A stretch of 64,000 bases of DNA, taken from contig NZ_JAGSCS010000001.1 in the NCBI RefSeq assembly GCF_018128025.1, positions 1 to 64,000 of the forward strand. The letters are read 5' to 3'. Source of the stretch: Proteiniclasticum sediminis. GTDB taxonomy: Bacteria > Bacillota > Clostridia > Clostridiales > Clostridiaceae. The position numbers were made by a program, and so were the translations under genes. Below, in pieces: positions 42,743 through 51,390 of this stretch (position 1 is its first letter; the number at the start of each line of letters is the position of its first letter). The notes under the pieces were generated by a model. The model was not told the DNA's origin. It did no database searches and saw only the letters and a list, made by a program, of their open reading frames with translations.

Positions 42743-43996
42743 ATGAAGATTGTAAAGAGCAAAGTGATCGCCGCAGTGCTGGCCACAACCCTATTGTATG
42801 GTACAGCCATGCCGGTATTTGCTTCCCCGCTGACCACCGCTCAGCAGGCTGAATTGGAAACTGTTCAGAGTCAGTATGACGCCATCCAGCAGAAAATGGG
42901 CGAGATCGATATGGAAATCTCCCTCATTGCCGATGACATCACCAACATCATGATTAAGATTCAAGAGAACGACAGCAATATCGCCCGCATTCAGAGTGAA
43001 ATTGATGCCAAGGTCAGCGAAATCGCGGCCACCCAGACTCGGCTTCTGGAAAAGGAAGAGGAGTACGGCGACCGGCTGAGAGCCATGTACAAACAGGGCA
43101 ATTCAGGACTCCTGGATACACTGCTGGGGGCCGAGAGCTTTGCGGATTTTATCGCCCGCACCGACGCCATCATTCAGATCGCCAAGCTTGACCGCCAGAT
43201 GCTCGATGAGATCGAAGCCATCAAGAACGAACTGGAAACTCAGAAAGCCCAAATGGACGCCTCCATGGCTGAAGTTGTGGCGCTGAAAGAACAGAATGAA
43301 GCCAGCCTCAAGGAATTTGAGGGCAAGCAGGCGGAAGCCGATGTGCTCATGGGGCAGCTGGAAGCGGAAGAAGCCAAGATTGTCTCCAACCTTGCCATGG
43401 CCGAACTCTACTACATTGGCGACAACGATGACATCATCAATAACTCCTCCAGTTCCGACGAAGCCATTCAGGCAGCTGTCAACGCGCTGCGCGATATCCG
43501 AGGAAAGATCATCACCTCCACCACGGATCAAAAAGTCGTGGACCTCATCGAGAAAGGCAAGACCATCCTGAGACAGCGAGAGAGCGCTCGGCAGGCAGAA
43601 GCCTCCAAGAACAACAACTCTGGTTCCGTGAACCTTTCCGGTACCGGTGGCGCCGTGGTCTCCTATGCCTACAAGTTCCTGGGCGTGCCCTACGTATGGG
43701 GCGGAACTACTCCCAGCGGCTTTGACTGCTCCGGATTCACTTCCTATGTGTACCGTCACTTCGGTGTGAGCCTTCCCCGCACCACAGGCGGACAGGCCAC
43801 CATGGGCACCAAGGTTTCCTACAATGATCTGAAACCCGGGGATCTGCTCTTCTTCGGAAGCGGAAGAATTTCCCATGTGGGCATCTATGTGGGCGGAGGC
43901 AATATGATCCATTCCCCACGCCCAGGTAAGAGCGTCAATGTAATTTCCATCAAGTATTTCAACTTCATCACCGCCCGCAGAATCTTCAATAATTAG
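42743..43996 (+). CDS. Secreted NlpC/P60 peptidoglycan hydrolase with coiled coil (PcsB/CwlO-like)
   Basis: A 417-residue exported endopeptidase. A signal peptide covers residues 1-28 (VIAAVLATTLLYGTAMPVFA, cleavage after VFA). Residues about 30-230 are a long coiled coil typical of the PcsB/CwlO N-terminus, which is activated by FtsEX in other species. The C-terminal NlpC/P60 domain (about 300-417) has the catalytic Cys in PSGFDCSGFTSYVY, the His in ISHVGIYVGGG and a third polar residue near MIHSPRPG. It should cut peptidoglycan stem peptides. CGGGAGGATGCC precedes the ATG. It faces a two-component system and has a WalR-like box upstream. Confidence 0.93.
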   Translation: MKIVKSKVIAAVLATTLLYGTAMPVFASPLTTAQQAELETVQSQYDAIQQKMGEIDMEISLIADDITNIMIKIQENDSNIARIQSEIDAKVSEIAATQTRLLEKEEEYGDRLRAMYKQGNSGLLDTLLGAESFADFIARTDAIIQIAKLDRQMLDEIEAIKNELETQKAQMDASMAEVVALKEQNEASLKEFEGKQAEADVLMGQLEAEEAKIVSNLAMAELYYIGDNDDIINNSSSSDEAIQAAVNALRDIRGKIITSTTDQKVVDLIEKGKTILRQRESARQAEASKNNNSGSVNLSGTGGAVVSYAYKFLGVPYVWGGTTPSGFDCSGFTSYVYRHFGVSLPRTTGGQATMGTKVSYNDLKPGDLLFFGSGRISHVGIYVGGGNMIHSPRPGKSVNVISIKYFNFITARRIFNN

Positions 43997-44001
43997 TACG
44001 C

Positions 44002-44025
44002 AAGCCCGGTTACCCGGGCTTTTTC
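44002..44025 (+). terminator. Terminator of the NlpC/P60 gene
   Basis: AAGCCCGG and CCGGGCTT with a TTAC loop, followed by TTTC. Confidence 0.85.
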
Positions 44026-44090
44026 ATGCAAATTTCAGAAATCTGCGGTATGATGGGAAAAATGAATGGAGAGAGAAGGAGAGATAGCCC

Positions 44091-45230
44091 GTGCTGGACG
44101 TGATGGATGTGGTCAAGGAAATTGTGAATAAGACGGAAGAGGAGATTAAAGCCATGGATCCCATCAATATTCTCCTCATCGGAAAAACCGGAGTGGGGAA
44201 AAGCACCCTGATCAACAACATCTTCCGGGAAAATCTCGCCATGACCGGTGTGGGACGACCGGTGACGGAGCATCTGGAAAAGATCTCCAAGGAGGGTATC
44301 CCCATTAATCTCTACGACACCCGGGGACTGGAGCTGGACCCTGCGGTCCAGAAAGCCGTTCGCAGCGAAGTGGATGAAGAGCTGGCCCAGATGGCGAAAT
44401 ATGGCGCAGAACGGGACCGGATTCATCTGGTCTGGTACTGCGTCAATACCGGAACCAACCGGCTGGAGTCCTTCGAGGAGGAATGGATCCGGGATTTGAC
44501 GGCGAAGCTTCCGGTCATTGTGGTCCTGACCCAATCTTTGCAGCAGGAGAACATGGAGCAGCTGAAGACCTACATCGGCTCCCGAAATCTTCCCATCCAG
44601 GGGATTGTTCCCGTCATCGCCTCACCCTATGTCATCGGCGGCTTCAGTGTGCCGTCCTTTGGCCTGTCCGAGCTGGTGGATCTCACCCTCCGGGTGATCC
44701 CGGAAAATGCGGAACGGGCTTTTATCAACGCCCAGAAGGTGGATGTGCTGAAGAAGGCTGAGTATGCCAAAAAGTGGGCAAAGGGCTTCATTGCAGAAAC
44801 CTTCATGGTGGGCTTTACCCCCATCCCCTTTGCCGATGCGCCTATTCTGGCCTCCAGCCAGATCGCCATGATCGCCAAGATCACCAGCATCTTCGGCGTT
44901 TCCGTGAACAAAGCATTCATCACGTCGGTGGTCTCTTCGGCCGCCGGGGTCAGCGGAGCCGTATACACCGGGCGTACCATCGTGTCCAACCTCCTAAAGC
45001 TGGTTCCCGGCGCGGGCACCGTGGTGGGCGGAATCATCTCGGGAGGTACGGCGGCGCTCATCACCACGGCCCTGGCCTATGCCTACATCAATGTCATGGT
45101 CCGGGTGGCCACGGCGGAATATCAGGCCCTTCCCATGAAAAACAGCGAAGTCATGGATCTCATGCGCAGTGAACTGAAAAAGCAGATTCAGCGGCTGGAG
45201 AAGGAAAAGAAAGAACCGAAAAACGAATAA
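44091..45230 (+). CDS. Membrane-associated GTPase with a DUF697-like C-terminus
   Basis: A 379-residue protein. The N-terminal G domain has P-loop LIGKTGVGKSTLINN (residues 26-40), switch II NLYDTRGLE and an NTGTN region; the usual NKxD is replaced by VVLTQSL, as in some TrmE/Era-like dynamin-related GTPases of this group. From about residue 230 the protein is hydrophobic with glycine-rich segments (VPGAGTVVGGIISGGTAALI), resembling DUF697/YcjF membrane domains. It begins at GTG 44091 with AGAAGGAGAG; an ATG 12 bp later is possible. The function is unknown; membrane stress or transport regulation is a guess. Confidence 0.8.
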   Translation: MLDVMDVVKEIVNKTEEEIKAMDPINILLIGKTGVGKSTLINNIFRENLAMTGVGRPVTEHLEKISKEGIPINLYDTRGLELDPAVQKAVRSEVDEELAQMAKYGAERDRIHLVWYCVNTGTNRLESFEEEWIRDLTAKLPVIVVLTQSLQQENMEQLKTYIGSRNLPIQGIVPVIASPYVIGGFSVPSFGLSELVDLTLRVIPENAERAFINAQKVDVLKKAEYAKKWAKGFIAETFMVGFTPIPFADAPILASSQIAMIAKITSIFGVSVNKAFITSVVSSAAGVSGAVYTGRTIVSNLLKLVPGAGTVVGGIISGGTAALITTALAYAYINVMVRVATAEYQALPMKNSEVMDLMRSELKKQIQRLEKEKKEPKNE

Positions 45231-45312
45231 CCTGGACGGGGGGAAGGATATCCCCTATAATAGGTGAATGAACAGACCTGGATCCAAATCCAGGAAAAAG
45301 GGGACTAAAATC

Positions 45313-45474
45313 ATGGCAATTACCGCAGAACAAAAGAAGAAACTACAGGAAATTATCGATCAGAAGAAAGCCAAGGGCCAGAAGAAAACAGCGCTGGACC
45401 GGCCGGACACCCAGATGGGTTCCACCCGTAAAGCTTTCAAGAATAAGAAGCACGGCGGTGTCTTCGACAAGTAA
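45313..45474 (+). CDS. Small basic protein, 53 residues
   Basis: Starts MAITAEQKKKLQEIIDQKKA and ends KKHGGVFDK; very Lys-rich, with a helical N-terminus and a likely disordered C-terminus. AAAAAGGGG lies about 12 bp before ATG 45313. A terminator follows at once, and the gene lies 82 bp after the GTPase gene on the same strand. Short basic proteins of this type are common in Bacillota and unnamed; nucleic-acid or ribosome binding is possible but not shown. Confidence 0.65.
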   Translation: MAITAEQKKKLQEIIDQKKAKGQKKTALDRPDTQMGSTRKAFKNKKHGGVFDK

Positions 45475-45482
45475 AAAAAATT

Positions 45483-45536
45483 CCCCGCAAGGAACCGGAA
45501 GCAGTGTAGCCTGCCTGGCCTTCGCGGGGCTTTTTT
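45483..45536. terminator. Terminator between the small basic gene and the dCMP deaminase
   Basis: CCCCGC-A-AGG (45483 on) and CCTTCGCGGGG (to 45529) form a long imperfect stem followed by CTTTTTT. Its last bases overlap the stop codon of the convergent gene. Confidence 0.75.
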
Positions 45537-46047
45537 ATGGAATGGATTCGAAATCTTCCACGGGAACTGCCGGTTCCTGGGTGAGCTTGACCACCTCGAT
45601 CTGGTTGATGTTCATGAGCTCCAGGGCATAGTCGTCCAGGCGGTAATCGTCCAGATAGTAGATGGTCCGGATCCCGGACTGGATGAGGGCCTTGGTACAG
45701 TTAAGGCAGGGGAAATGGGTCACATAGATTTTGGAGTCCTTCAGGGAAATGCCTTCCCGGGCACAGTAGGCGATGCAGTTGATCTCCGCATGGAGGGTGG
45801 CGATGCAGTGACCATCCCGCATGACGTGGCCGATGTCATCGCACTGGGGAGTTTTGCTTCCCACACTGCCGTTGTAGCCCGTGGCGATGATCCGGTTATC
45901 CTTGTTCACGATGACCGCCCCCACATAGGCTCGGTCACAGGAGGAACGCTCCGCCAGCACCTGGGCGATGTTCATAAAATAAGCATTCCAGGACTGACGG
46001 ATTCGGCGGGGTTTGGTGGACTTAACAATTTCATAGCTTTTACTCAT
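45535..46047 (-). CDS. dCMP deaminase family protein (ComEB-like)
   Basis: A 170-residue zinc-dependent cytidine/dCMP deaminase. The zinc site is intact: HAE in TLHAEINCIAYCARE and PCxxC in THFPCLNCTKALIQSGI. It should convert dCMP to dUMP for dTTP synthesis; the ComEB label refers to its Bacillus relative in the competence operon, though no other com gene is here. Its ATG overlaps the TAA of the GNAT gene (TAAATG), so the two form an operon. Confidence 0.88.
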   Translation of the reverse strand: MSKSYEIVKSTKPRRIRQSWNAYFMNIAQVLAERSSCDRAYVGAVIVNKDNRIIATGYNGSVGSKTPQCDDIGHVMRDGHCIATLHAEINCIAYCAREGISLKDSKIYVTHFPCLNCTKALIQSGIRTIYYLDDYRLDDYALELMNINQIEVVKLTQEPAVPVEDFESIP

Positions 46048-46503
46048 TTACTTCACCTCTTCTTGCAGGATCATTTCCAAATGGGGGATATTGTCTTCCA
46101 GGTAGGGCGCTTTTGCCGTGGGCACAAAGCCATGCCGCGCATAGAATCCCTGGGCATAGCGCTGGGCAGAGATGCGGATGGGCATTTCCCCCAGGGAGCT
46201 TAGCACCCGGATGCTTTCTCCCATGAGCACATCCCCATAGCCCTGGGAACGATGGCGAGGACTGGTGATGACGCGGCCGATGGAGGCTTCCTCTCCCTTG
46301 ATGCCCCGCGCAAAGAGACGGGCATAGGCGGCAAGATTTCCCTGATCATCATAAACGAGCACGTGGCGGGCCTTGGGATCATCGCCATCCAGTTCCTGAT
46401 AAAGGCACTGCTGTTCCAGGATGAATACTTCAATGCGGAGCTGCACCAAATCGTGGAACTCGCCGAGGGTCAGGTCTTCAAAGGGTTTTACGGTAATTTT
46501 CAT
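46048..46503 (-). CDS. ElaA-like GNAT acetyltransferase
   Basis: A 151-residue acetyltransferase of the ElaA/YjcF type. Signature segments are FHDLVQLRIEVFILEQQCLYQELDG (family N-terminus), IGRVITSPRHRSQGYGDVLM (acetyl-CoA loop, Q-x-x-G-y-G/A) and AQRYAQGFYARHGFVPT. The substrate is unknown. ATG 46503 follows CGGGAGGAAACCC. It is the first gene of a two-gene unit with the deaminase. Confidence 0.88.
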   Translation of the reverse strand: MKITVKPFEDLTLGEFHDLVQLRIEVFILEQQCLYQELDGDDPKARHVLVYDDQGNLAAYARLFARGIKGEEASIGRVITSPRHRSQGYGDVLMGESIRVLSSLGEMPIRISAQRYAQGFYARHGFVPTAKAPYLEDNIPHLEMILQEEVK

Positions 46504-46585
46504 GGGTTTCCTCCCGATTGTTCGTCTAAAATTAATATATCATGTTTTGAATGTTGACAGAATCAAAATGTATCCGAGAAGCGGA

Positions 46586-46597
46586 TATGGTAAAATA
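46586..46597 (+). promoter_or_regulatory. Extended -10 promoter of the PPK2 gene
   Basis: TATGGTAAAAT, an extended -10 like those before deoC and the CoA-disulfide-reductase-like gene. A TTGACA at 46554 is too far (31 bp) to be its -35. Confidence 0.5.
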
Positions 46598-46621
46598 AAG
46601 CAAAGATTGAGGAGGTGTCCC

Positions 46622-48079
46622 ATGGAAGAAGGCAACAAGGTAAAAAAGTACCTGAAAGAGAAGGAGGGCCTGGTGACCCGGCTGGGTTATCTGCAGCGGA
46701 TCCTGAAAGAGTACAAGGTGCCGGTGATGATTCTTTTTGAAGGCGTCCATGCGTCAGGAAAAGGACGGCTGGCCAATGAACTTCTTCTGGCCCTGGATCC
46801 CCGGTACACGAGGTTCTATGCCACCCATAACCCCACGGAAACGGAGCTTCGCAAACCGTTCTTCTGGCAGTACTTCATCAACACCCCAAGCAATACGGAA
46901 TTTGCCATCTATTACCGAAGCTGGTACTCCCTCTATATCGCCATGAAAAACAAAATGGTGGAAAACGAGCGCTACAACGGCAACAAAGTCCTCCTGAAGG
47001 AAATTCAGGCGTTTGAGAAGACCATGAAAGAGGATGGGGCAGTGCTCCTGAAGTTCTATGTGGAAATCAAGCCGGAAAAACAGAAGGAGAGGCTCCAGCG
47101 GATGTATGACAATCCCCGGACCATGTGGAAAGCCCAGGAGTATGACAAGGCCAATGACAAGCGTTACCAGAAGGACATGGAGGAGATCGTGGCTGAGGAT
47201 GACTCCTGGCATAAAATCCCCTATGAACTCCGGGAAAAGGCCATTAACGATGTGCTTCGCATCGTGGTGGCCCAGTTGGAAGAACGGCTGAAGGAAGAGG
47301 AGAAAAAACGGGCAGAAACGCCTCCGCCCAACGACGGATTCTTTGATGGGAGTTTCCCGGATATTCTGACGAAGTATGAGACTTCGGGGGATATCTCCAA
47401 GGCGGAATACAAGGATAGACTGGAAATTCTCCAGAAAGAGATGCGGGATATCCAATATACCCTCTATGAAAAGAAAATCCCCCTTCTCATCGTCTACGAA
47501 GGCTGGGATGCAGCCGGAAAAGGGGGAAACATCAAGCGACTGGTGCAGCAGCTGGATCCCACAGGGTACGAGATTCACACCACCGCTGCCCCCACGGACA
47601 TCGAAATCCGTCATCACTACCTCTGGCGATTCTGGCAGAATATCCCTAAAACCGGGCACATCGCCATCTACGACCGTTCCTGGTACGGACGGCTCATGGT
47701 GGAGAGGGTGGAAGGCTTTGCGAAAAACAAGGATGTGAAACGAGCCTACGAGGAGATCAATGATTTTGAAGAATCTCTGACCAACTTTGGAGCCATCGTC
47801 ATCAAGTTCTTCATCCACATCTCCAAGGAGGAGCAGTTGAAACGCTTCCAGGAGCGCCAGGAAGACGAAAACAAGCTCTGGAAGATCACCGATGAGGACT
47901 GGCGCAATCGGGAGAAATGGGACCAGTATGTGGAGTCCATCAGCGACATGATCAACAAAACGGACACCGGAAAAGCCCCTTGGGTCATCATCAACGGAAA
48001 CAACAAGCGCTATGCCCGGATCAAAGCCTTGGAAACCATTCGGGATCTCTGTTACAAGGAGTTTCTCAATGTTCCCTAA
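46622..48079 (+). CDS. pap: Two-domain polyphosphate kinase 2 (polyphosphate:AMP phosphotransferase type)
   Basis: A 485-residue protein with two PPK2 domains in tandem, the layout of polyphosphate:AMP phosphotransferases, which make ADP from AMP and polyphosphate. The C-terminal domain is complete: Walker A YEGWDAAGKGGNIKRLVQQL and YDRSWYGRLMVERV. The N-terminal domain keeps a P-loop (FEGVHASGKGRLANELLL) but reads YYRSWYSLY where active domains have YDRSWYGR, so it has lost a catalytic Asp and is probably structural, as in known Pap proteins. GAGGAGGTGTCCC precedes ATG 46622. It may cooperate with ppk1 and ppx downstream. Confidence 0.93.
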   Translation: MEEGNKVKKYLKEKEGLVTRLGYLQRILKEYKVPVMILFEGVHASGKGRLANELLLALDPRYTRFYATHNPTETELRKPFFWQYFINTPSNTEFAIYYRSWYSLYIAMKNKMVENERYNGNKVLLKEIQAFEKTMKEDGAVLLKFYVEIKPEKQKERLQRMYDNPRTMWKAQEYDKANDKRYQKDMEEIVAEDDSWHKIPYELREKAINDVLRIVVAQLEERLKEEEKKRAETPPPNDGFFDGSFPDILTKYETSGDISKAEYKDRLEILQKEMRDIQYTLYEKKIPLLIVYEGWDAAGKGGNIKRLVQQLDPTGYEIHTTAAPTDIEIRHHYLWRFWQNIPKTGHIAIYDRSWYGRLMVERVEGFAKNKDVKRAYEEINDFEESLTNFGAIVIKFFIHISKEEQLKRFQERQEDENKLWKITDEDWRNREKWDQYVESISDMINKTDTGKAPWVIINGNNKRYARIKALETIRDLCYKEFLNVP

Positions 48080-48173
48080 GGAAAATCACAAAAAAACAGA
48101 TTTTAACAGAAGTTAAATTTTTCTGTCGAAAATCATGAACATTGAGAATTTCTAGCTTATTTTCCGAGAAGTC

Positions 48174-48203
48174 TTGCCATTTATTTTCTGTTCCCTTTAT
48201 AAT
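48174..48203 (+). promoter_or_regulatory. Promoter of the NSS transporter gene
   Basis: TTGCCA (48174-48179), 18 bp, TATAAT (48198-48203). The leader is about 60 nt. Confidence 0.65.
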
Positions 48204-48224
48204 GGGACAAGAAATTCAGCAAGG

Positions 48225-48266
48225 GGCCGATGGTGCATCGAAAGGTTCTGCATCGGCCGAGGAGGA
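48225..48266 (+). promoter_or_regulatory. Leader hairpin abutting the ribosome site of the NSS transporter
   Basis: GGCCGATG (48225-48232) and CATCGGCC (48251-48258) form a perfect 8-bp stem with an 18-nt loop, directly followed by the GAGGAGG ribosome site (48259-48265). It could control translation. No known riboswitch class is recognised. Confidence 0.5.
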
Positions 48267-48270
48267 AAAG

Positions 48271-49620
48271 ATGGAAAAAAACCGGGGGACCTGGTCCTCA
48301 AGATTTGGTTTTCTCATGGCAGCCGTGGGGTCTGCTGTGGGACTGGGAAACTTATGGAAGTTTCCTTATTTGGCAGGGGAAAACGGCGGTGGAGCCTTTG
48401 TGCTGGTGTATATCGTGCTGGTGGTCCTCTTGGGCTTCACCCTCATGCTGGCAGAAATGACCATCGGTCGTCGTGCCCAGTCTGACGCCTATGGCTCCTA
48501 TCACAAAATCCGCAAGGGATGGGGATTTATCGGCGCGTTGGGGATCCTGGCCGGTTTCCTCATCTTATCCTACTACAGTGTGGTGGGCGGTTGGGTAATT
48601 AAGTATATCGTGGCCAGCTTCACCGGCACCGGCGCGGACAAAGCCGTTTATTTCGAGTCCTTCATTGGCGCTCCTGTGGAGCCGGTGATCTATCACCTGA
48701 TCTTCATGGGGCTCACGGCCATCATCGTCATCCGGGGAATTTCCGGCGGCATCGAAAAGGCGTCCAAAATCGTCATGCCGGCTCTTTTTGGGCTGCTCCT
48801 CGTCGTCGTGTTCCGATCCGTGACGCTGGACGGGGCGAGTGTGGGCCTGGAATATTATCTTCGCCCCGATTTTTCCCAGATTACCCTGAAGGTGGTCATC
48901 GCGGCCCTGGGGCAGGTGTTCTTTTCCCTCAGCCTGGGCATGGGCATCATGGTGACCTATGGCAGTTATCTCAGCTCCCATGAGGATATGGAGAAGGATG
49001 CCTTCATCATCCCTAGCCTGGACTCTCTCGTGGCCATTCTCGCCGGGTTTGCCATCCTGCCTGCAGTCTTTGCCTTCGGCTTTAAACCGACCCAGGGACC
49101 CGGGCTTATGTTTGTAACCCTTCCTGCAGTCTTTGACCATATGCCCCTGGGCAGTCTGTTTTCCGGTCTCTTCTTCCTGCTGGTCTTCTTTGCCGCCATC
49201 TCGTCCTCCATCTCCCTGATGGAGGTCACCGTATCCTTCGGCATAGATCAGTTCAAGTGGAGCCGAAAAAAGGCTGTGCTCATCTTCACCACCCTCATGT
49301 TCCTCATCGGCATCGGGGCATCCCTGTCCCTCGGGGCATGGAAGGGCTTCCAGATTCCCTGGATCGACGGGAAAGCCTACGGGATTTTTGATTTCCTCGA
49401 TGTGACCACCTCCTACTATCTTCTTCCCTTGGGCGGAATTCTCTGCGCCGTGTTCATCGGCTTTGTCTGGGGCATTCCTGCTGTGGTGCAGGAGATTAAA
49501 AAAGGCAGCGCTTTCCGCACAGAAAAATTTTGGACCGTGCTCATCAAGTATGTCGTTCCGGTCCTGGTTTTCCTCATTCTCCTGTCCACCACAGGACTTC
49601 TGGAGATAATTCTCAAGTAA
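48271..49620 (+). CDS. Sodium-dependent transporter, NSS (SNF) family
   Basis: A 449-residue Na+:amino acid symporter of the prokaryotic MhsT/TnaT/LeuT type, with about 11-12 membrane segments. Signatures are SSRFGFLMAAVGSAVGLGNL then WKFPYLAGENGGG (segment 1 with Na+ sites), SYYSVVGGW (segment 3), FFSLSLGMGIMVTYGSYL (segment 6-7) and AISSSISLMEV (segment 8). The substrate cannot be read; hydrophobic amino acids such as tryptophan or tyrosine are common. GAGGAGGAAAAG precedes ATG 48271; the longer open frame upstream would include the leader hairpin and is not favoured. Confidence 0.92.
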   Translation: MEKNRGTWSSRFGFLMAAVGSAVGLGNLWKFPYLAGENGGGAFVLVYIVLVVLLGFTLMLAEMTIGRRAQSDAYGSYHKIRKGWGFIGALGILAGFLILSYYSVVGGWVIKYIVASFTGTGADKAVYFESFIGAPVEPVIYHLIFMGLTAIIVIRGISGGIEKASKIVMPALFGLLLVVVFRSVTLDGASVGLEYYLRPDFSQITLKVVIAALGQVFFSLSLGMGIMVTYGSYLSSHEDMEKDAFIIPSLDSLVAILAGFAILPAVFAFGFKPTQGPGLMFVTLPAVFDHMPLGSLFSGLFFLLVFFAAISSSISLMEVTVSFGIDQFKWSRKKAVLIFTTLMFLIGIGASLSLGAWKGFQIPWIDGKAYGIFDFLDVTTSYYLLPLGGILCAVFIGFVWGIPAVVQEIKKGSAFRTEKFWTVLIKYVVPVLVFLILLSTTGLLEIILK

Positions 49621-49643
49621 TTCCTTGTTTCGGATGAAAATGA

Positions 49644-49686
49644 AGTCCCCGCAAGTTTTGCCATAGTCTGGCAACTTGCGGGGACT
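49644..49686. terminator. Strong bidirectional terminator
   Basis: AGTCCCCGCAAG...CTTGCGGGGACT with inner TTGCCA/TGGCAA arms forms a long near-perfect hairpin between convergent genes; followed by GCTGTTTTAG on plus and TCATTTTCAT on minus. Confidence 0.9.
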
Positions 49687-49692
49687 GCTGTT

Positions 49693-51186
49693 TTAGGGAA
49701 GAAAGCGGACATCCAGGGTCAGCTTGAAGATGCTGCGGAATTTGGGGAGATAGCCCTTCAGCTCCTCCATCTTGAAGATGGGGTCGGAGGGAGTCTTGCA
49801 TTCCATGAGCATTCCCGTATCCGTAAGGGTGATGCTCACAATCTCCGTGGCACCGGAAACCCCATGATTCAGGGCTTCGGCGATTTTTATGAGGATCCCC
49901 AGCATTTCGATGATGCGCATATCCCGGGTGGAGAGGATCTTTTTGTGGAAAAACTCTTTGAGCAGATCGTTGGCGGAAAATACCGAAGCCGAGGAGGCCG
50001 CCATGAGAATCTGCTTTTGGCTGAGCCCGTTGATGGGCGCATTGAGGATGCTGTAGAAGGTATTCCGGTCCCGCTGGAAATAGTTGATGTTCGTCCCGAT
50101 GTCATAGAGGTACGTGGCGCATTTCAGCACCTTCCCGTTGCCCAGAAGCTGGGGGAAGGACTTACAAAGGGCGGTGTACATGACCCGGACCAGCTGGAAG
50201 AGATCCTTGCCCTCGTAGCCCTGATACATATGGTTGGTGATGATGTTGTCCAAAGAGAACTCCAGCACATCGGGGATCCGACGGTTGCGGCCTAAGATCC
50301 GCTCAAAGAGCAGGCCATCCCGAATACCGGCATTGGAAATAAAGAGCTTGCGGGAGTTCAGATGGCGCATGAGGGTGTTCAGGGTGGCTAAAGAGCCAAT
50401 GAAGATATCCTCCCGGTCCCGGCTGAGGCCGTTCACCCGTTTCACGGTGCCTTCCAGGTACTCCCGGATGAGATCGTAGATCTCTGACACGTCCTTCTGG
50501 TCCATGCTGTAGTTATGGGAGATGAACATGGCATTGTCCTTGCGGAACCGGTCAATTTTTCCCAAGGTGCGAACGGAGCCGCCAATGCCCACCACGGGAT
50601 AGTTTCGGGCCCGCTTCAGCCAGGGGATGGCCTTGAAGTTGTCCTTCAGATAACTGATGAGGGCCTCTTCCTGGGAAGGGTTTTCTTTGATGTTGAACTG
50701 CTCCGTGAGGACGATGCTGCCAAAGGGAATGGAAATGGCTTCCTGGAGAACCCGATTCTCAATGAGGACAATTTCCGTGCTGCTGCCGCCGATATCCACC
50801 ATGAGACACTTTTCCAGATCCAGGGTGTTCACCGTGGCATAATAATCGTAAAAGGCTTCCTCTTCCCCGGAAAGGACCCGGATCTCATTGCCTAATGCGG
50901 CCTTGGCCCGGGACAGGAACTCATCTTTGTTGGCCGCCTTGCGAACGGCTTCTGTGGCCACGGCGATGACTTCCGTGACATTTTTGGATTCCATGTATTC
51001 TTTGAAGTCCTTGAGGACTTTGATTCCGTATTCGATCCGGCCCCGGTGCAAAGAGCCATGGACCATATTCTGGCCGAGTCTTGCGGAATGCCTTACTTGA
51101 CCCACGACAAAATAGCTTTTTCCCTGGACTTCGTAGATGACAAGCCGCATGGAGTTGGAGCCGATATCAATAATTCCTACTCTCAT
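49693..51186 (-). CDS. ppx: Exopolyphosphatase / pppGpp phosphatase (Ppx/GppA)
   Basis: A 497-residue ASKHA-fold phosphatase that trims polyphosphate (or pppGpp). The N-terminal MRVGIIDIGSNSMRLVIY is the phosphate-1 loop; MVDIGGSSTEIVLIE (about residues 125-139) is the second loop, and GGSVRTLGKI follows. A C-terminal HD-like helical region (about 300-490) completes the long Ppx form. ATG 51186 was chosen because GGAGGAGC lies just upstream. It is divergent from ppk1, which makes polyphosphate, so the two oppose each other. Confidence 0.93.
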   Translation of the reverse strand: MRVGIIDIGSNSMRLVIYEVQGKSYFVVGQVRHSARLGQNMVHGSLHRGRIEYGIKVLKDFKEYMESKNVTEVIAVATEAVRKAANKDEFLSRAKAALGNEIRVLSGEEEAFYDYYATVNTLDLEKCLMVDIGGSSTEIVLIENRVLQEAISIPFGSIVLTEQFNIKENPSQEEALISYLKDNFKAIPWLKRARNYPVVGIGGSVRTLGKIDRFRKDNAMFISHNYSMDQKDVSEIYDLIREYLEGTVKRVNGLSRDREDIFIGSLATLNTLMRHLNSRKLFISNAGIRDGLLFERILGRNRRIPDVLEFSLDNIITNHMYQGYEGKDLFQLVRVMYTALCKSFPQLLGNGKVLKCATYLYDIGTNINYFQRDRNTFYSILNAPINGLSQKQILMAASSASVFSANDLLKEFFHKKILSTRDMRIIEMLGILIKIAEALNHGVSGATEIVSITLTDTGMLMECKTPSDPIFKMEELKGYLPKFRSIFKLTLDVRFLP

Positions 51187-51390
51187 AGCTCCTCCTTTCA
51201 ATAAATTTGATTTCTTCTATACCCATTATACAAGTGAAGTTTCCATACCACAATAAAGACGAAGGGGCGGGGAGAAAGAGAAGGCAATAAGAACGGGGAA
51301 AAAACATAGGGACCGCGGGGAATAGCGCTGTAAGTTGTACGAATATTAAGATATAATGGATGAAAGCAGAGAGGTAAAGAAGGTGATTTT
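51187..51390. other. Divergent promoter region between ppx and ppk1
   Basis: About 200 bp. A TATAAT at 51352-51357 (plus) would serve ppk1, with only a poorly spaced TTGTAC upstream. A minus-strand TATAATGGG-like sequence near 51226 would serve ppx. No operator is recognised. Confidence 0.5.

Noticed and set aside
51300-51357. TTGTAC plus TATAAT as a full ppk1 promoter
   Set aside because: The spacer is only 11 bp, so only the -10 is likely to count.
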